64,000 nucleotides of DNA. Origin: Clostridiaceae bacterium. GTDB taxonomy: Bacteria > Bacillota > Clostridia > Lachnospirales > Lachnospiraceae. Shown here piece after piece: positions 8,494 through 18,048 of the stretch. The first letter of the stretch is position 1; the number at the start of each line of letters is the position of its first letter. The notes under the pieces were generated by a model. The model saw nothing but the letters and a program-made list of their open reading frames with translations, did no database searches and was not told the DNA's origin. Position numbers and translations under genes: made by a program. Location of the stretch: assembly GCA_009911305.1 (NCBI GenBank), contig QXXC01000012.1:37059-101058 (forward strand). Direction: 5' to 3'.

Positions 8494-8634
8494 TGGCCAT
8501 TCGGTTTCTGCACAAAAAAAGGCAGCAATCCGCAACGGGCCAGGGCCTGCGCGTCTGCTGCGCTGACCATACGATTACGAAGCGGCAGCGGGAGGACGTC
8601 CCTGAGAGGCCGCGCCATGTAATCGTATGGTCAT

Positions 8635-9738
8635 TTACTTTAACGGGTTCCAGCTTGCATAAACCGCCTGCGTAATTCCTGTCTCAATCACCCTCCTGCT
8701 GTCCGGATCGTGAAAGATCGGAAGCCCCCCGCTCAGATGTGAATCACACCGCTGCCGCACCACCTCCATGGCGTACGGCAAAACCGCGTCGTAGCAGGAG
8801 AACGCGCTTCCCCCTATGAAAATCGCTTCCGGCACAAAAAGGCTGGTCAGCACAGAAAGAAGCCGGCCCAGGCAGCGCCCCCGATCCTGCAAAAGCATGC
8901 TCCGTCCCTCTTCTGTGAGCTCTGGGGAGGAAAGCCTGCTCATACCGGACAGGGAAAGCTCATTTTCAATACATCCATAATTTCCGCAGACAGGGCATCT
9001 GATCTCCGGGTTCCCAAAGGGGAGGTGCGCAATCTCTGCTGTAAATCCTCTGTGCCCCCGGAACAGTTCCCCCCCGCAGATTACACCCAGATCCAGCGTC
9101 GAAGCCCCATAAAGATACAGGATATTATTATAATCCGGGTGAAGCTGCCTGGCTGAAACAGCGCAGAAATTGGACGCCTTATCCACGAAGCACGGGAGCT
9201 TTAATCTGGCGCTTAAGAGCTCTGCCAGGGGAATCCCGTTTAACAGGGGAAGCGATGAACCCACGATTTTTTTCATCCCCTGATCATAGATCCCGTCAAT
9301 CGAAATCCCGATACCGACAAACGCGCCCTTCTGAAATTCAGGGGAGGCGGCCAGTGAAGCGCAGAGCTCCTCCATCAGTGAAAGCAGCTCCTGCGCATCA
9401 CGTATCCCGCCTATATCGACCCGGGATTCATAAAGGCGCTGAGGCGAAAAATCCCACACCGCTACTCTAAAAAACTGTGTTCCCTGGACATCCATACAGA
9501 TAGCATAAAACCGATCCGCCATAAAAAAAAGCTGGCTCGGGTTGCGTCCAACCGAATAATCGTTTATCTTCTCTTCCTTCAGCACCCCGGCGTCCTTCAT
9601 ATCATTGCAGAGGTTCGACACCGTAGAAAAGCTCAAATTCGTCGCTTCGGTCAGCGCCCGCTTCGTAATCCCCGGATGCCTCCCCAGATAACCCAGTATC
9701 CGTTTTACATTCTCACATTTTATATCAATAATATTCAT
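8635..9738 (-). CDS. ROK-family transcriptional repressor (NagC/XylR type)
   Basis: This 367-residue protein has an N-terminal winged helix-turn-helix (ILGYLGRHPGITKRALTEAT, then NLSFSTVSNLCNDM, residues about 16-50) fused to a ROK sugar-binding domain. The ROK zinc motif is clear: CPVCGNYGCIE (C-x2-C-x4-C), after the GHRGFTAEIAHLPFG segment. The C-terminal IFIGGSAFSC resembles the ROK fold's last nucleotide-domain strand. Such regulators are usually repressors released by a sugar or sugar phosphate. It has its own promoter (9896-9924) and lies upstream of the btpA-kinase operon on the same strand. It probably governs that operon and perhaps the divergent kinase and symporter genes through AT palindromes. 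Confidence 0.85.
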   Translation of the reverse strand: MNIIDIKCENVKRILGYLGRHPGITKRALTEATNLSFSTVSNLCNDMKDAGVLKEEKINDYSVGRNPSQLFFMADRFYAICMDVQGTQFFRVAVWDFSPQRLYESRVDIGGIRDAQELLSLMEELCASLAASPEFQKGAFVGIGISIDGIYDQGMKKIVGSSLPLLNGIPLAELLSARLKLPCFVDKASNFCAVSARQLHPDYNNILYLYGASTLDLGVICGGELFRGHRGFTAEIAHLPFGNPEIRCPVCGNYGCIENELSLSGMSRLSSPELTEEGRSMLLQDRGRCLGRLLSVLTSLFVPEAIFIGGSAFSCYDAVLPYAMEVVRQRCDSHLSGGLPIFHDPDSRRVIETGITQAVYASWNPLK

Positions 9739-9895
9739 CTGCTAACATCCTGCCCTGCTATCCTATACAGCTTACCCCGGGAATACCAATTTCAAACCCC
9801 GCGGATATACCGGCCTTTACCTTGTCCTCACATGTGTAGCCCTGTCTTTTGCCGTGCCCAAAATAATAAACCATGGTATCTCCTTTCTTTAGAGT

Positions 9896-9924
9896 ATTAT
9901 ATAGTGTATTTCCTAATGTTGCAA
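9896..9924 (-). promoter_or_regulatory. Promoter of the ROK regulator gene
   Basis: On the minus strand TTGCAA (9924-9919), 17 bp, TATAAT (9901-9896). It leaves a leader of about 150 nt. The intergenic span 9739-10121 otherwise contains only this and the divergent promoter at 10038-10066. Confidence 0.6.
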
Positions 9925-10037
9925 GCTGTTTTCCCTGATACGGCAGGGGATGCAGACCGTAATACTTAACGAACGGATATTGCCCGTGAACCGTAACACG
10001 TTTTGCCCGGTCTGTCCCTCAAAATCTGTTTTTCCTA

Positions 10038-10066
10038 TTGACGCCCCCGCGACGGAATGATATAAA
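10038..10066 (+). promoter_or_regulatory. Promoter of the PRPP synthetase gene
   Basis: TTGACG (10038-10043), a 17-bp spacer and TATAAA (10061-10066), about 55 nt before the ATG at 10122. Confidence 0.65.
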
Positions 10067-10121
10067 AGAATTATACAAAATTCGGGCCGGGCCCCGCCCT
10101 GCCTTCCGGAGGAGAAAAAGC

Positions 10122-11321
10122 ATGTCAAACGACTACGTTTTTAATGACACACTGCCAGTTGCGCCGCTCAAAATCGCCGCCCTGGAGAGCTGCCGCCAGC
10201 TCGCAGACAAGGTAAATGATCACATTATCCATTTCCGCCGCAATGACATCGAGGAGCTGAAAAAAAGGCAGAAGAACCTGCAGTACCGCGGTTATGACGA
10301 GGACTCCTATCTCTTAAAGTGCTCCTGCCCGCGTTTCGGCAGCGGCGAGGCCAAGGGGACGATCCATGAGTCCGTCCGCGGCACAGACATCTACGCCATG
10401 GTGGATGTGACCAATTACAGCCTGACCTACCGGATGAGCGGCTTTACGAACCACATGTCGCCGGATGACCATTTTCAGGATCTGAAGCGGATCATCGGCG
10501 CTACGGTGGCCACTGCGCACCGGGTGAATGTGATCATGCCGTTCCTTTATGAGGGCAGGCAGCATAAGCGCAGCAGCCGCGAGTCCTTAGACTGCGCCAT
10601 GATGCTGGAGGAGCTGATCCAGATGGGTGTCAGCAATATCATTACCTTTGACGCGCACGACCCGCGTGTGCAGAATGCCATCCCCTTAAACGGCTTTGAC
10701 AATTTCATGCCCACCTACCAGTTCGTCAAGGCGCTGTTTGCACATGACAAAACCTTAAAAATCGACAAGGATCACCTGATGGTCATCAGTCCCGACGAGG
10801 GAGCCATGCACCGCGCCGTGTACCTCGCAAACAACCTGGGGACTGACATGGGCATGTTCTACAAGCGCCGCGATTACTCGCGCATCGTCAACGGGCGCAA
10901 TCCCATTGTGGCCCACGAATTCTTAGGTTCCTCGGTGGAAGGAAAGACGGTCCTCATCATTGACGATATGATCTCCTCCGGCGAGAGCATGCTCGACACC
11001 GCCAGAGCCCTCAAGGAGCGCAGGGCAAAGCGCGTCGTGGTCTGCGCCACCTTCGGCCTCTTCACCAACGGCCTTGAGAAATTCGATGCGTTCTACGAAA
11101 AAGGCTACCTGGACTGTGTCGTTACCACCAACTTAAACTACCGGCCCATGGAGCTTTTAAACCGGGAGTGGTATGTGGAGGCGGACATGAGCAAATTTAT
11201 CGCTGCCATCATCAATTCCCTGAACCATAACGTCTCCCTCGAAAACGCCCTGACGCCGACCGCGAAGATCCAGAAGCTGATCCGGCGGTATAATATGCAG
11301 GCGGAACGGCAGAGATCGTAA
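10122..11321 (+). CDS. prs: Ribose-phosphate pyrophosphokinase (PRPP synthetase), long form
   Basis: This 399-residue PRPP synthetase makes phosphoribosyl pyrophosphate from ribose-5-phosphate and ATP for nucleotide, His and Trp synthesis. The PRPP-binding loop VLIIDDMISSGESMLD is clear, as are the substrate segments ITFDAHDPRVQNAI and VISPDEGAMHRAVYLA. It is longer than the usual 310-320 residues, with an extended N-terminal part and insertions; similar long forms are known in Lachnospiraceae, often beside a classical copy. The start is fixed by GGAGGAG upstream of 10122. It has its own promoter and ends at the convergent hairpin 11351-11398. Confidence 0.85.
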   Translation: MSNDYVFNDTLPVAPLKIAALESCRQLADKVNDHIIHFRRNDIEELKKRQKNLQYRGYDEDSYLLKCSCPRFGSGEAKGTIHESVRGTDIYAMVDVTNYSLTYRMSGFTNHMSPDDHFQDLKRIIGATVATAHRVNVIMPFLYEGRQHKRSSRESLDCAMMLEELIQMGVSNIITFDAHDPRVQNAIPLNGFDNFMPTYQFVKALFAHDKTLKIDKDHLMVISPDEGAMHRAVYLANNLGTDMGMFYKRRDYSRIVNGRNPIVAHEFLGSSVEGKTVLIIDDMISSGESMLDTARALKERRAKRVVVCATFGLFTNGLEKFDAFYEKGYLDCVVTTNLNYRPMELLNREWYVEADMSKFIAAIINSLNHNVSLENALTPTAKIQKLIRRYNMQAERQRS

Positions 11322-11350
11322 AGAGAGTCATTTATGGAAAACGGAAATAA

Positions 11351-11398
11351 GAATGGTTCACGCCATACATCAGATAAGATGTATGGCGTGAACCATTC
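11351..11398. terminator. Perfect 21-bp hairpin between prs and the capsule operon
   Basis: The arms 11351-11371 and 11378-11398 pair perfectly around a 6-nt loop. It lies between the ends of two convergent transcription units. The following sequence is only moderately T-rich on the minus strand and lacks a classic T-run on the plus strand. It probably ends the capsule operon, and possibly prs. Confidence 0.6.
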
Positions 11399-11447
11399 CT
11401 GAATATCATAAAGCCTGACACGTGAATTATAACAAAGTCCTGAAAGA

Positions 11448-12575
11448 CTATGCTTTCAAAAATACGCTGATTTGCTGGCTCACTAAATGAACATCCTCTC
11501 TGCTCAGATAAGGATGCATAGGCAGCGACAGCACCCGCTCGCAGAGCCGTTCTGACGTCTGGCATACCTGATAAATCCTATTTGCCTTATAAACATCCTG
11601 TTGATGCAGAGGAATGGGATAATAAACCATCGTTGGAATACCCTGTTCCTCCAAAAAAGCCTGAAGTTCGTCCCTTTTTTCTTTATTTTCAAGCTGAATC
11701 GTATATTGCGCCCAACTGGAACGGAAATTTTGGGGAATAACCGGCGTTTTTACAATGTCAGCTAACTCCTCTGTATACCACGCCGCGGCCTCATTCACCT
11801 GATTAAGCTCATATTCCTTAAAGGCCCTGAACTTGGGTCCCAGGATGGCCGCCTGCAGTGTGTCCAGCCTGGAATTCCAGCCGATGCGGACGTTTTCATA
11901 CTTATGAGAGCCTTTGCCATGAACGCAGACGGATTCCAGATATCGGGCCGTCTCATCATCATCCGTGAAAACAGCGCCGCCGTCTCCATAACAGCCAAGC
12001 GGCTTTGCCGGGAAAAAAGAGGTAGCGGACACGTCCCCAAAGGAGCATGCCATTCTTTCACCAATGCTGCCGCCAAATCCCTGTGCGGCATCTTCCAGTA
12101 TTTTTAAACCATAGTGCGCTGCGATCGGCTCGATGCTGGGATAATCTGCCGGAAGGCCAAACAGATCGACTGGGATAACGGCTCTGGGACAAAGCCTGCC
12201 TTCATCCAGGACTGCTTCAACTGCTTCTCTGAGCTTTTGAGGATTCATGTTGAAGGTTTCCTCATCCACATCGACCAGAACCGGCGTCGCCCCCTCGAAG
12301 GACACCACCTCCGCCGTCGCAAAAAATGTGAAATCCGGGACGAAGACAGCATCACCAGGCCCGATCTTCCAGGCCATAAGCGCCAGAGAAAGCGCATCCG
12401 TCCCATTGCCGCAGGTGATACAGTATTTACGCCCCACGTAGTCGGCCATTCGTTTTTCCAACTCCTTGACCGGCGGCCCGCTGATGAAGGAAGTATTGGC
12501 GATGACGCCGGCAATCGCTGCATCGATGGAAGGTTTTAAGGTTTCATACTGGGTTTTTAAATCGCGAAATTGCAT
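11448..12575 (-). CDS. WbpE-like DegT/DnrJ/EryC1/StrS sugar aminotransferase
   Basis: This 375-residue PLP-dependent sugar aminotransferase carries the segment TSFFPAKPLGCYGDGGA with the PLP lysine. That sequence is very like WbpE, which transaminates UDP-3-keto-GlcNAcA to the 3-amino sugar using glutamate. GNGTDALSLAL and PDFTFFATAEVV are other family motifs. The ATG at 12575 (MQFRDLKTQY) follows GGAGAGGAG and is preferred over the longer open frame to 12632. It is the last gene of the capsule operon. With the WbpA-, WbpB- and WbpD-like genes upstream it completes a pathway to UDP-2,3-diacetamido-2,3-dideoxy-glucuronic acid. Confidence 0.8.
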   Translation of the reverse strand: MQFRDLKTQYETLKPSIDAAIAGVIANTSFISGPPVKELEKRMADYVGRKYCITCGNGTDALSLALMAWKIGPGDAVFVPDFTFFATAEVVSFEGATPVLVDVDEETFNMNPQKLREAVEAVLDEGRLCPRAVIPVDLFGLPADYPSIEPIAAHYGLKILEDAAQGFGGSIGERMACSFGDVSATSFFPAKPLGCYGDGGAVFTDDDETARYLESVCVHGKGSHKYENVRIGWNSRLDTLQAAILGPKFRAFKEYELNQVNEAAAWYTEELADIVKTPVIPQNFRSSWAQYTIQLENKEKRDELQAFLEEQGIPTMVYYPIPLHQQDVYKANRIYQVCQTSERLCERVLSLPMHPYLSREDVHLVSQQISVFLKA

Positions 12576-12603
12576 AAAAGCTCCTCTCCTGTGTGATGAA
12601 CAC

Positions 12604-13872
12604 TTATTTCCAATATTCTTTATAAAATACAACTAAAAGGCCCACTGCCATAAAAAAATATACTGCACAGCTTGTGAAAGCGACCCCTTCTGCGCCATAA
12701 CGGGGAATCAATAAAACATTCATTCCAATTTGTATAATCATTCCCATTGCTGAAAATAACATATTATATCGGATCTTTCCCATAGATGCTAAAATATTCG
12801 CAGTTGTATACCGCAGCCCACAGTTAAAAAAAGCGGCGATCAATAATATTCTCATAATATTTACAATATCCAGATACTGCTCTCCGTATAGAACACGAAT
12901 CAGAATCGGACTCAATATACCAATTATCAGACATCCTGTCCCTACAAAGCAAGCCGTAATTCCATAAGTATATAAAAAGTATCTTTTAATCCATGCACGG
13001 TTTGTTTCATGCCTGATGAAATATGGAGAAATAAATAGTCCAAGGGATGAACTGATAAATGTAAGGCTTCCTGGTATTGTATAAGCGACCTTATAATTTG
13101 CTATCACGCCCGGCGCACAAAACCGTCCCAGCAGAAACGTATCATTTAACATAAAAACAGCCCACAGCCCATTCGTAATCATATACTGGAACGCATAGAG
13201 CGCTGCTTCTTTCTTCTTTTTCAATGGTAAAGACACGACTCTTACTTCTTGATAATAACTTTGTTTAGAGGCATAAAAACATATGACAGATAATATTACA
13301 TAGGCGGCTGCCTGTCCCAAAACAGAGCCATACATTCCCCATATCCCTGCTCCAAACATTTTTCCTGCAATTGCGGTTATAGATACACACAGAGATAAGG
13401 CGACATATCTTTGATTGGCAAACATAGCTCTTTCATTACATAATACACAATCGCAGATGTATTGGAACGGCAGACCTGTTAATAATACAGCTATTAATCC
13501 TATATGCGGCGCATAGGCTGCCGGATGGGGAAATAGACTACTTATAAAACCTGTAATCAGTGAAAGAAAAAGGTTCCATATCATGCCATATTTGCATGAT
13601 AATATAAAATAACTGTATTTTTCTTCCAGATTCTTTCCGAGGACAACATAGCGGAGTATTGCATTGGAAAGCCCCATTCCTGCCAAAACAAATGCATATC
13701 CATAAATATTTTCCATATACCCTAAAATACCAAATTCTTCTTTACTCAACATATGAACCAGAAACGTGGTTCCAAAAAACGAAACCACCTTTAAAAAGAA
13801 GGTTCCCAAAAAAATATGGATGATTCCCGCTTTGTACAATCGTAAAATACGGTCTTTCAATTTCATTTTCAT
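12604..13872 (-). CDS. Wzx-like oligosaccharide flippase
   Basis: This 422-residue protein has about 12 membrane helices and belongs to the MATE-like polysaccharide flippase (RfbX/Wzx) family. It begins GIIHIFLGTFFLKVVSFFGT and has the family-like LSKEEFGILGYMENIYGY region. It would flip lipid-linked repeat units across the membrane for polymerisation. Its ATG overlaps the stop of the polymerase gene by ATGA, so translation is coupled. This part of the operon is clearly more AT-rich than its surroundings, as is usual for variable capsule genes. Confidence 0.8.
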   Translation of the reverse strand: MKMKLKDRILRLYKAGIIHIFLGTFFLKVVSFFGTTFLVHMLSKEEFGILGYMENIYGYAFVLAGMGLSNAILRYVVLGKNLEEKYSYFILSCKYGMIWNLFLSLITGFISSLFPHPAAYAPHIGLIAVLLTGLPFQYICDCVLCNERAMFANQRYVALSLCVSITAIAGKMFGAGIWGMYGSVLGQAAAYVILSVICFYASKQSYYQEVRVVSLPLKKKKEAALYAFQYMITNGLWAVFMLNDTFLLGRFCAPGVIANYKVAYTIPGSLTFISSSLGLFISPYFIRHETNRAWIKRYFLYTYGITACFVGTGCLIIGILSPILIRVLYGEQYLDIVNIMRILLIAAFFNCGLRYTTANILASMGKIRYNMLFSAMGMIIQIGMNVLLIPRYGAEGVAFTSCAVYFFMAVGLLVVFYKEYWK

Positions 13873-15173
13873 CTTAATTTCACTTTCAAATTAAAGGCTC
13901 GAAAAGCCAGCCTTCTGCTATAGCCTCTGTCAGAAACCGTCCTTTCAGAATAAAGCAGCAATACCGGAATAAATAACAGCCAGGGAACGACGGTAAGCAG
14001 ATATCCATCTGAAAGTATAAAGATATTGAATATACTGATCCCAATGGCGGCCTGATACGATGATTTCAACTGTAGATTATCAATCAATAAAAGAAGGATC
14101 GCAAAAGTAAAAAAGACGACTATCATTCCCAAAATTCCAAAACGCATATAACCTTCAACCATAAATCCTGTATTGCTGTTCATCTCCGGACGATTGTAAT
14201 ATACTTCAGAAATAATATATCCAATTCCTTCAGGATAAGGGTTTTTTATTTGTATCATCCATCTTGGCAGTTCTCCAGCCATACCCATTTTGGGATTCTT
14301 ACTGAAGAAATCAAAATATTTAAATTTATTGTTTGCAGAAACGAACATAACCCGTCTGATAAAAAATGAATAAATTTTGTTTATCAGCCCATTACAGTTA
14401 TATAGTAATACAATCAATGCTGCTCCCAGCGAAAACGATAAAAAGCTTTCATAGTAAAATGCTTTCCTTGCGCTCCAAATTGTTGCGGCAATAATCAGGG
14501 GAAGCATAAAGATATAGCTCTTCATCCCAGTATATAAATAAACATAAATCGTCAGAAAAGAGTAAAAAGCAATAGATATATATTTTTTCTTACAGAGCGC
14601 ATTCGTGAGCAGGAACGGGATCATCACAAAAATCGCATATCGCAGAATATAGAGCGCATATTTCGATATTTTAAATATACCACTGCCTCTCAATTCATAG
14701 ACATGATCAAAGTTTAATGCCATAGTAGTCGGCAATCCGTTCATCATGTATATATTGATACAAAGGCTTACAACAACAATGGAACATATGAGGATAATGA
14801 GCTTATCCGCATTTCGTTTCGTTACCTGTATGACAAATTTTTTGTGATTTACGATGATAGCGGCGGCTGAAAATGACACGATAAGAATATTATAAAAAAA
14901 GTGATTTTCATTAGCCATCCCGTATATCACCGTTATAGGTATAATTTCCAGAAGAAATTTAAAATACAAAAAATAAGTCGATGCATAATCCTTTTTGTGC
15001 GGTATACATAAAAAAACAAATATGCAGCATACCCATCCGTTCATATATTTGAAACTGTTAAAATCAAAATTATAGATAGCCGTATCGACAGATGTGATTT
15101 TCCAGTAAGCAAAATCCAAAGCAAGCTTATATAAAACAAAGCTGAAAAATAAAACGCTCTTTTTATGTGACAT
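13869..15173 (-). CDS. Wzy-like oligosaccharide repeat-unit polymerase
   Basis: This 434-residue protein has about 10-12 hydrophobic helices and low sequence identity, as expected for Wzy polymerases. Two things support the call: the long extra-helical loop between residues about 275 and 330 (with the segment RWMIQIKNPYPEGIGY), and the position between a glycosyltransferase gene and the flippase gene. It would link lipid-carried repeat units outside the membrane. It overlaps the upstream glycosyltransferase by 11 nt and the downstream flippase by 4 nt. The call rests mainly on topology and context. Confidence 0.7.
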   Translation of the reverse strand: MSHKKSVLFFSFVLYKLALDFAYWKITSVDTAIYNFDFNSFKYMNGWVCCIFVFLCIPHKKDYASTYFLYFKFLLEIIPITVIYGMANENHFFYNILIVSFSAAAIIVNHKKFVIQVTKRNADKLIILICSIVVVSLCINIYMMNGLPTTMALNFDHVYELRGSGIFKISKYALYILRYAIFVMIPFLLTNALCKKKYISIAFYSFLTIYVYLYTGMKSYIFMLPLIIAATIWSARKAFYYESFLSFSLGAALIVLLYNCNGLINKIYSFFIRRVMFVSANNKFKYFDFFSKNPKMGMAGELPRWMIQIKNPYPEGIGYIISEVYYNRPEMNSNTGFMVEGYMRFGILGMIVVFFTFAILLLLIDNLQLKSSYQAAIGISIFNIFILSDGYLLTVVPWLLFIPVLLLYSERTVSDRGYSRRLAFRAFNLKVKLR

Positions 15174-16311
15174 TTTCGTTCTCCCTTATGCCCCTTATCA
15201 GAGAATAATAACCTTTATTTTGCAGGCTCCTGATATACTGCCTTCCCTGAAAATTATTTGTTCGCGGATTCCTTATTGCCTCTTCCAGGCGTTCACGCGT
15301 CGTACAAATATTATCATTTATAAAATTAGCTAATTCCGTATGCTCTTTCCCTACATAAATAACGGGTCTGCCCGCTTCCATATAATCAAATACTTTTGTT
15401 CCCAACCCCTGATTACGGATGTTGATAATGATATTCATATCCATTTTTTGCAATATCATCAAACATAATTCGCCGGGCAGATATCCCAGATACTGATATA
15501 TCTCTCTGTCATAATGATTGTTTTCAATGATTCTTATAAGTTTGGCGTCCTCCTTTCCCATATGAAACAGCTTCACTTTTTTATAACTCTTGTTTATATA
15601 ATCTACAGTTTCCAGAAGCAGTTTCGTATATGTCATGGAATATTGGCACAATGTGCCGCTGATCCCTATCCTGATTCCGTCAAATCTCTCTATATTCTCC
15701 CTGAGCTCCTGATCCGGCCAAATACTTTGTCTCACTCTCTGATCATCGAAACCATTATAGATGATTTGGAATTTGTTCATATATATTCTATAAAGGAAAC
15801 GATAGCGTTCCTTCATGTTTTTTGACACTACAATAATCCAAAACGCTTCTTTAAAACACTTTTTTTGAAAATGATATTTCAAAGGATACATTATATTTTG
15901 CAGGGCACATGTTATTAAGGACTCCTCATTATTTTTCAGCCAGAAATCTCTGATATCAACAATATAGGGAATTTGATTTTGCTTTTTTATTTCATATGAT
16001 ATCTTCATAGCATAATAGGGGGCGCATGTATATATAATCAAATCAACCGGATTTTTCCTGCAATGAGTCAGTATGGCTTTCTTAAATATGTTACATGACT
16101 GATAAAATCGTTGCGGATCTGCGACCTGGAGCTCTTTAACCTTTTCCAAATGTTTATATGGGATTTTATCAGAGAAAATGCTGTTCCCCGCGCTGCGCAT
16201 GACAGTTACAAGTTCTCCTTCACCTAACAAATAATCTGCCAGAGTCGTCATTCTGAAGATGCCCACATCCTGATCTGGAAAAAAGGTGGGCGCTACGATT
16301 AAAATATTCAT
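15163..16311 (-). CDS. Glycosyltransferase, GT4-like
   Basis: This 382-residue protein has a GT-B layout: N-terminal IVAPTFFPDQDVGIFRMTTLADYLL, a central linker, and the C-terminal donor-binding segment IGISGTLCQ...YMEAGRPVIYVG. It is expected to add one sugar to the lipid-linked capsule repeat unit on the inner membrane face. Donor and linkage are unknown. AT-rich composition matches its neighbours. A GGGGGTAGGAG stretch precedes the ATG. Confidence 0.75.
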   Translation of the reverse strand: MNILIVAPTFFPDQDVGIFRMTTLADYLLGEGELVTVMRSAGNSIFSDKIPYKHLEKVKELQVADPQRFYQSCNIFKKAILTHCRKNPVDLIIYTCAPYYAMKISYEIKKQNQIPYIVDIRDFWLKNNEESLITCALQNIMYPLKYHFQKKCFKEAFWIIVVSKNMKERYRFLYRIYMNKFQIIYNGFDDQRVRQSIWPDQELRENIERFDGIRIGISGTLCQYSMTYTKLLLETVDYINKSYKKVKLFHMGKEDAKLIRIIENNHYDREIYQYLGYLPGELCLMILQKMDMNIIINIRNQGLGTKVFDYMEAGRPVIYVGKEHTELANFINDNICTTRERLEEAIRNPRTNNFQGRQYIRSLQNKGYYSLIRGIRENENVT

Positions 16312-16332
16312 TCTCCTACCCCCATCCTGTAC

Positions 16333-17481
16333 TTAATAAATCATCTTAAATAATTGCTCTGCAATCTGCTCCCATGAATATTTATCATGAATATGTTCAG
16401 ACAACCGTTCTCCCATTTCTTTCATCTCTTCCCTTTTTCGTGATTGCATGACTGTATATAACGCATTGTAAAGAGACTCTTCATCCGGAGAACAGATAAT
16501 ACTGTCAGTACCATCTTCCAAATATTCGCTCAGAGCTCCGACATTTGTCGTTATGACGGTTTTTTTAAAGCAGGCCGCCGTAAAGATTACAGCGCTCATG
16601 CTGGCATGCCTGTATGGCATAATCATCACGTCACAGGTATTTGCCAGAAAATTAAATAGATTTGTGTCAACAAATCCTTCAAATCTTATTATATTATCAC
16701 ACTGATCAATCTCATTCTTTTTTCTGTCATATTCTTTATAGGTTGACGTTTGTTCTCCTGTGATAATTAACAGAGCATTCTGGTTCGTAAAATATGTCAG
16801 CCAGATATTTACCAGCATATCGAGTCCTTTATTGTAAAATATATTTCCGCTGAACAAAAAAATATATTTATACTGGCGAATTTTCTCACTTAGCACTCTG
16901 TCAATCGCAGAACTGTCATATTGAGTTGAAAGATTAAAATATTCTCCGTGATGCTGAATAAATACCCGATCCGATAATTGTGGATAGTAGGCTTGAAATT
17001 CCTTTTTTATATTTTCCCCATGTACTAATATTTTGTCCATACAGGCGTATATTTTCATTAATATTTTATACTGTTTTTCTCCATCTATATGCGGCAGGAC
17101 ATTATGAGCAGTATAAACAAGCAATCCCGTATGCCGTTTCATATACTTGACAAAAAGTGCGTCCAATGGATAACATAACAGCCATTGAATATGTATAACA
17201 TCATAGTTGTTTCGTTTCAGATTACAAAATATTTCAATATAACCCCTGACATATTCCCACAAACGTATGACGCTTCTCAATGTGCCTCTTTTCATCGTAT
17301 TAGAATGCTTGAAGAAACAATTCATTAATTTGATGTTTCTTTCCATCAATTCATAATCAACGGCTGCAGCTAATGTCAATTCACATTTTGAGGACAGGCT
17401 GTTTACCAATCCATTATTATAAGATGAACCGGACACCCATCTGCCATTAGCCGCCGGATCGATTAATAATACTCTTTTCAT
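16333..17481 (-). CDS. Glycosyltransferase family 4
   Basis: This 382-residue GT-B glycosyltransferase has the N-terminal domain NNGLVNSLSSKCELTLAAAVDYEL, the start of the C-terminal domain at FLFSGNIFYNKGLDMLVNIW, and donor-binding residues around MIMPYRHASMSAVIFTAACFKKTVITTNVG. It is presumed to build the capsule repeat unit. AAGGA stands 6 nt before the ATG. Donor sugar unknown. Confidence 0.8.
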   Translation of the reverse strand: MKRVLLIDPAANGRWVSGSSYNNGLVNSLSSKCELTLAAAVDYELMERNIKLMNCFFKHSNTMKRGTLRSVIRLWEYVRGYIEIFCNLKRNNYDVIHIQWLLCYPLDALFVKYMKRHTGLLVYTAHNVLPHIDGEKQYKILMKIYACMDKILVHGENIKKEFQAYYPQLSDRVFIQHHGEYFNLSTQYDSSAIDRVLSEKIRQYKYIFLFSGNIFYNKGLDMLVNIWLTYFTNQNALLIITGEQTSTYKEYDRKKNEIDQCDNIIRFEGFVDTNLFNFLANTCDVMIMPYRHASMSAVIFTAACFKKTVITTNVGALSEYLEDGTDSIICSPDEESLYNALYTVMQSRKREEMKEMGERLSEHIHDKYSWEQIAEQLFKMIY

Positions 17482-17546
17482 AACTGTTCCTTCACTCCCG
17501 TACTTCTCAAAAACAAGTCTAAATGAAACATCAGCTCATAGCCGAT

Positions 17547-17573
17547 CTAGAGCGTGTTTCAAACACGCTCTAG
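17547..17573. repeat. Tight palindrome at the end of the wbpD-like gene
   Basis: CTAGAGCGTGTTT (17547-17559) and AAACACGCTCTAG (17561-17573) are perfect inverted copies around one base. The gene's last codons lie within it. It may be a pause or terminator hairpin inside the operon. A related TAGAGCGTGTCTGAAA sequence spans the stop codon of metI near 41480-41497. Confidence 0.5.
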
Positions 17574-18047
17574 TTCCCGCCGCATTACGACTGCCGGTAC
17601 TCCTCCCACTAATGTATATGCCTCTACATCCTTTGTCACAACTGCGCCGGCTGCGATCATCGCATATTCTCCGACTGTAACTCCGCAGACAATCGTAGCA
17701 TTTGCCCCAATCGTAGCTCCACGTTTTACCAGCGTTTTTTTATACCTTTCCCGTCCTTTCGGAAATTCTGCTCTCGGCATTAAATCGTTTGTAAACACAC
17801 AGGAGGGGCCGCAAAATACGCCGTCCTCCAGCTCCACTCCCTCATATACCGATACATTATTCTGGATTTTTACATAATTTCCGATTTTTACATTATCAGA
17901 GATATTTACATTCTGCCCAAGCGTACAATTCGTTCCAATACTTGCGCCTTTTTGAATATGGCAGAAGTGCCATATCTTTGTCCCTTCTCCAATTGTTACA
18001 TCTTCATCAACATAACTGCTCTCATGTACAAAATATGTCCTTTCCAT
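17559..18047 (-). CDS. WbpD-like UDP-3-amino-sugar N-acetyltransferase
   Basis: This 162-residue left-handed beta-helix acyltransferase has hexapeptide repeats throughout, from [19 protein letters not shown] to the C-terminal [28 protein letters not shown]. The opening [20 protein letters not shown] is typical of WbpD/WlbB, which acetylates the 3-amino group of UDP-GlcNAc3NA with acetyl-CoA. The ATG at 18047 follows GGGAGG and overlaps the stop of the LpxD-like gene. Together with the WbpA-, WbpB- and WbpE-like genes it indicates a diacetamido-uronic acid in the polysaccharide. Confidence 0.8.
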   Translation of the reverse strand: MERTYFVHESSYVDEDVTIGEGTKIWHFCHIQKGASIGTNCTLGQNVNISDNVKIGNYVKIQNNVSVYEGVELEDGVFCGPSCVFTNDLMPRAEFPKGRERYKKTLVKRGATIGANATIVCGVTVGEYAMIAAGAVVTKDVEAYTLVGGVPAVVMRRELERV

Positions 18048-18048
18048 T

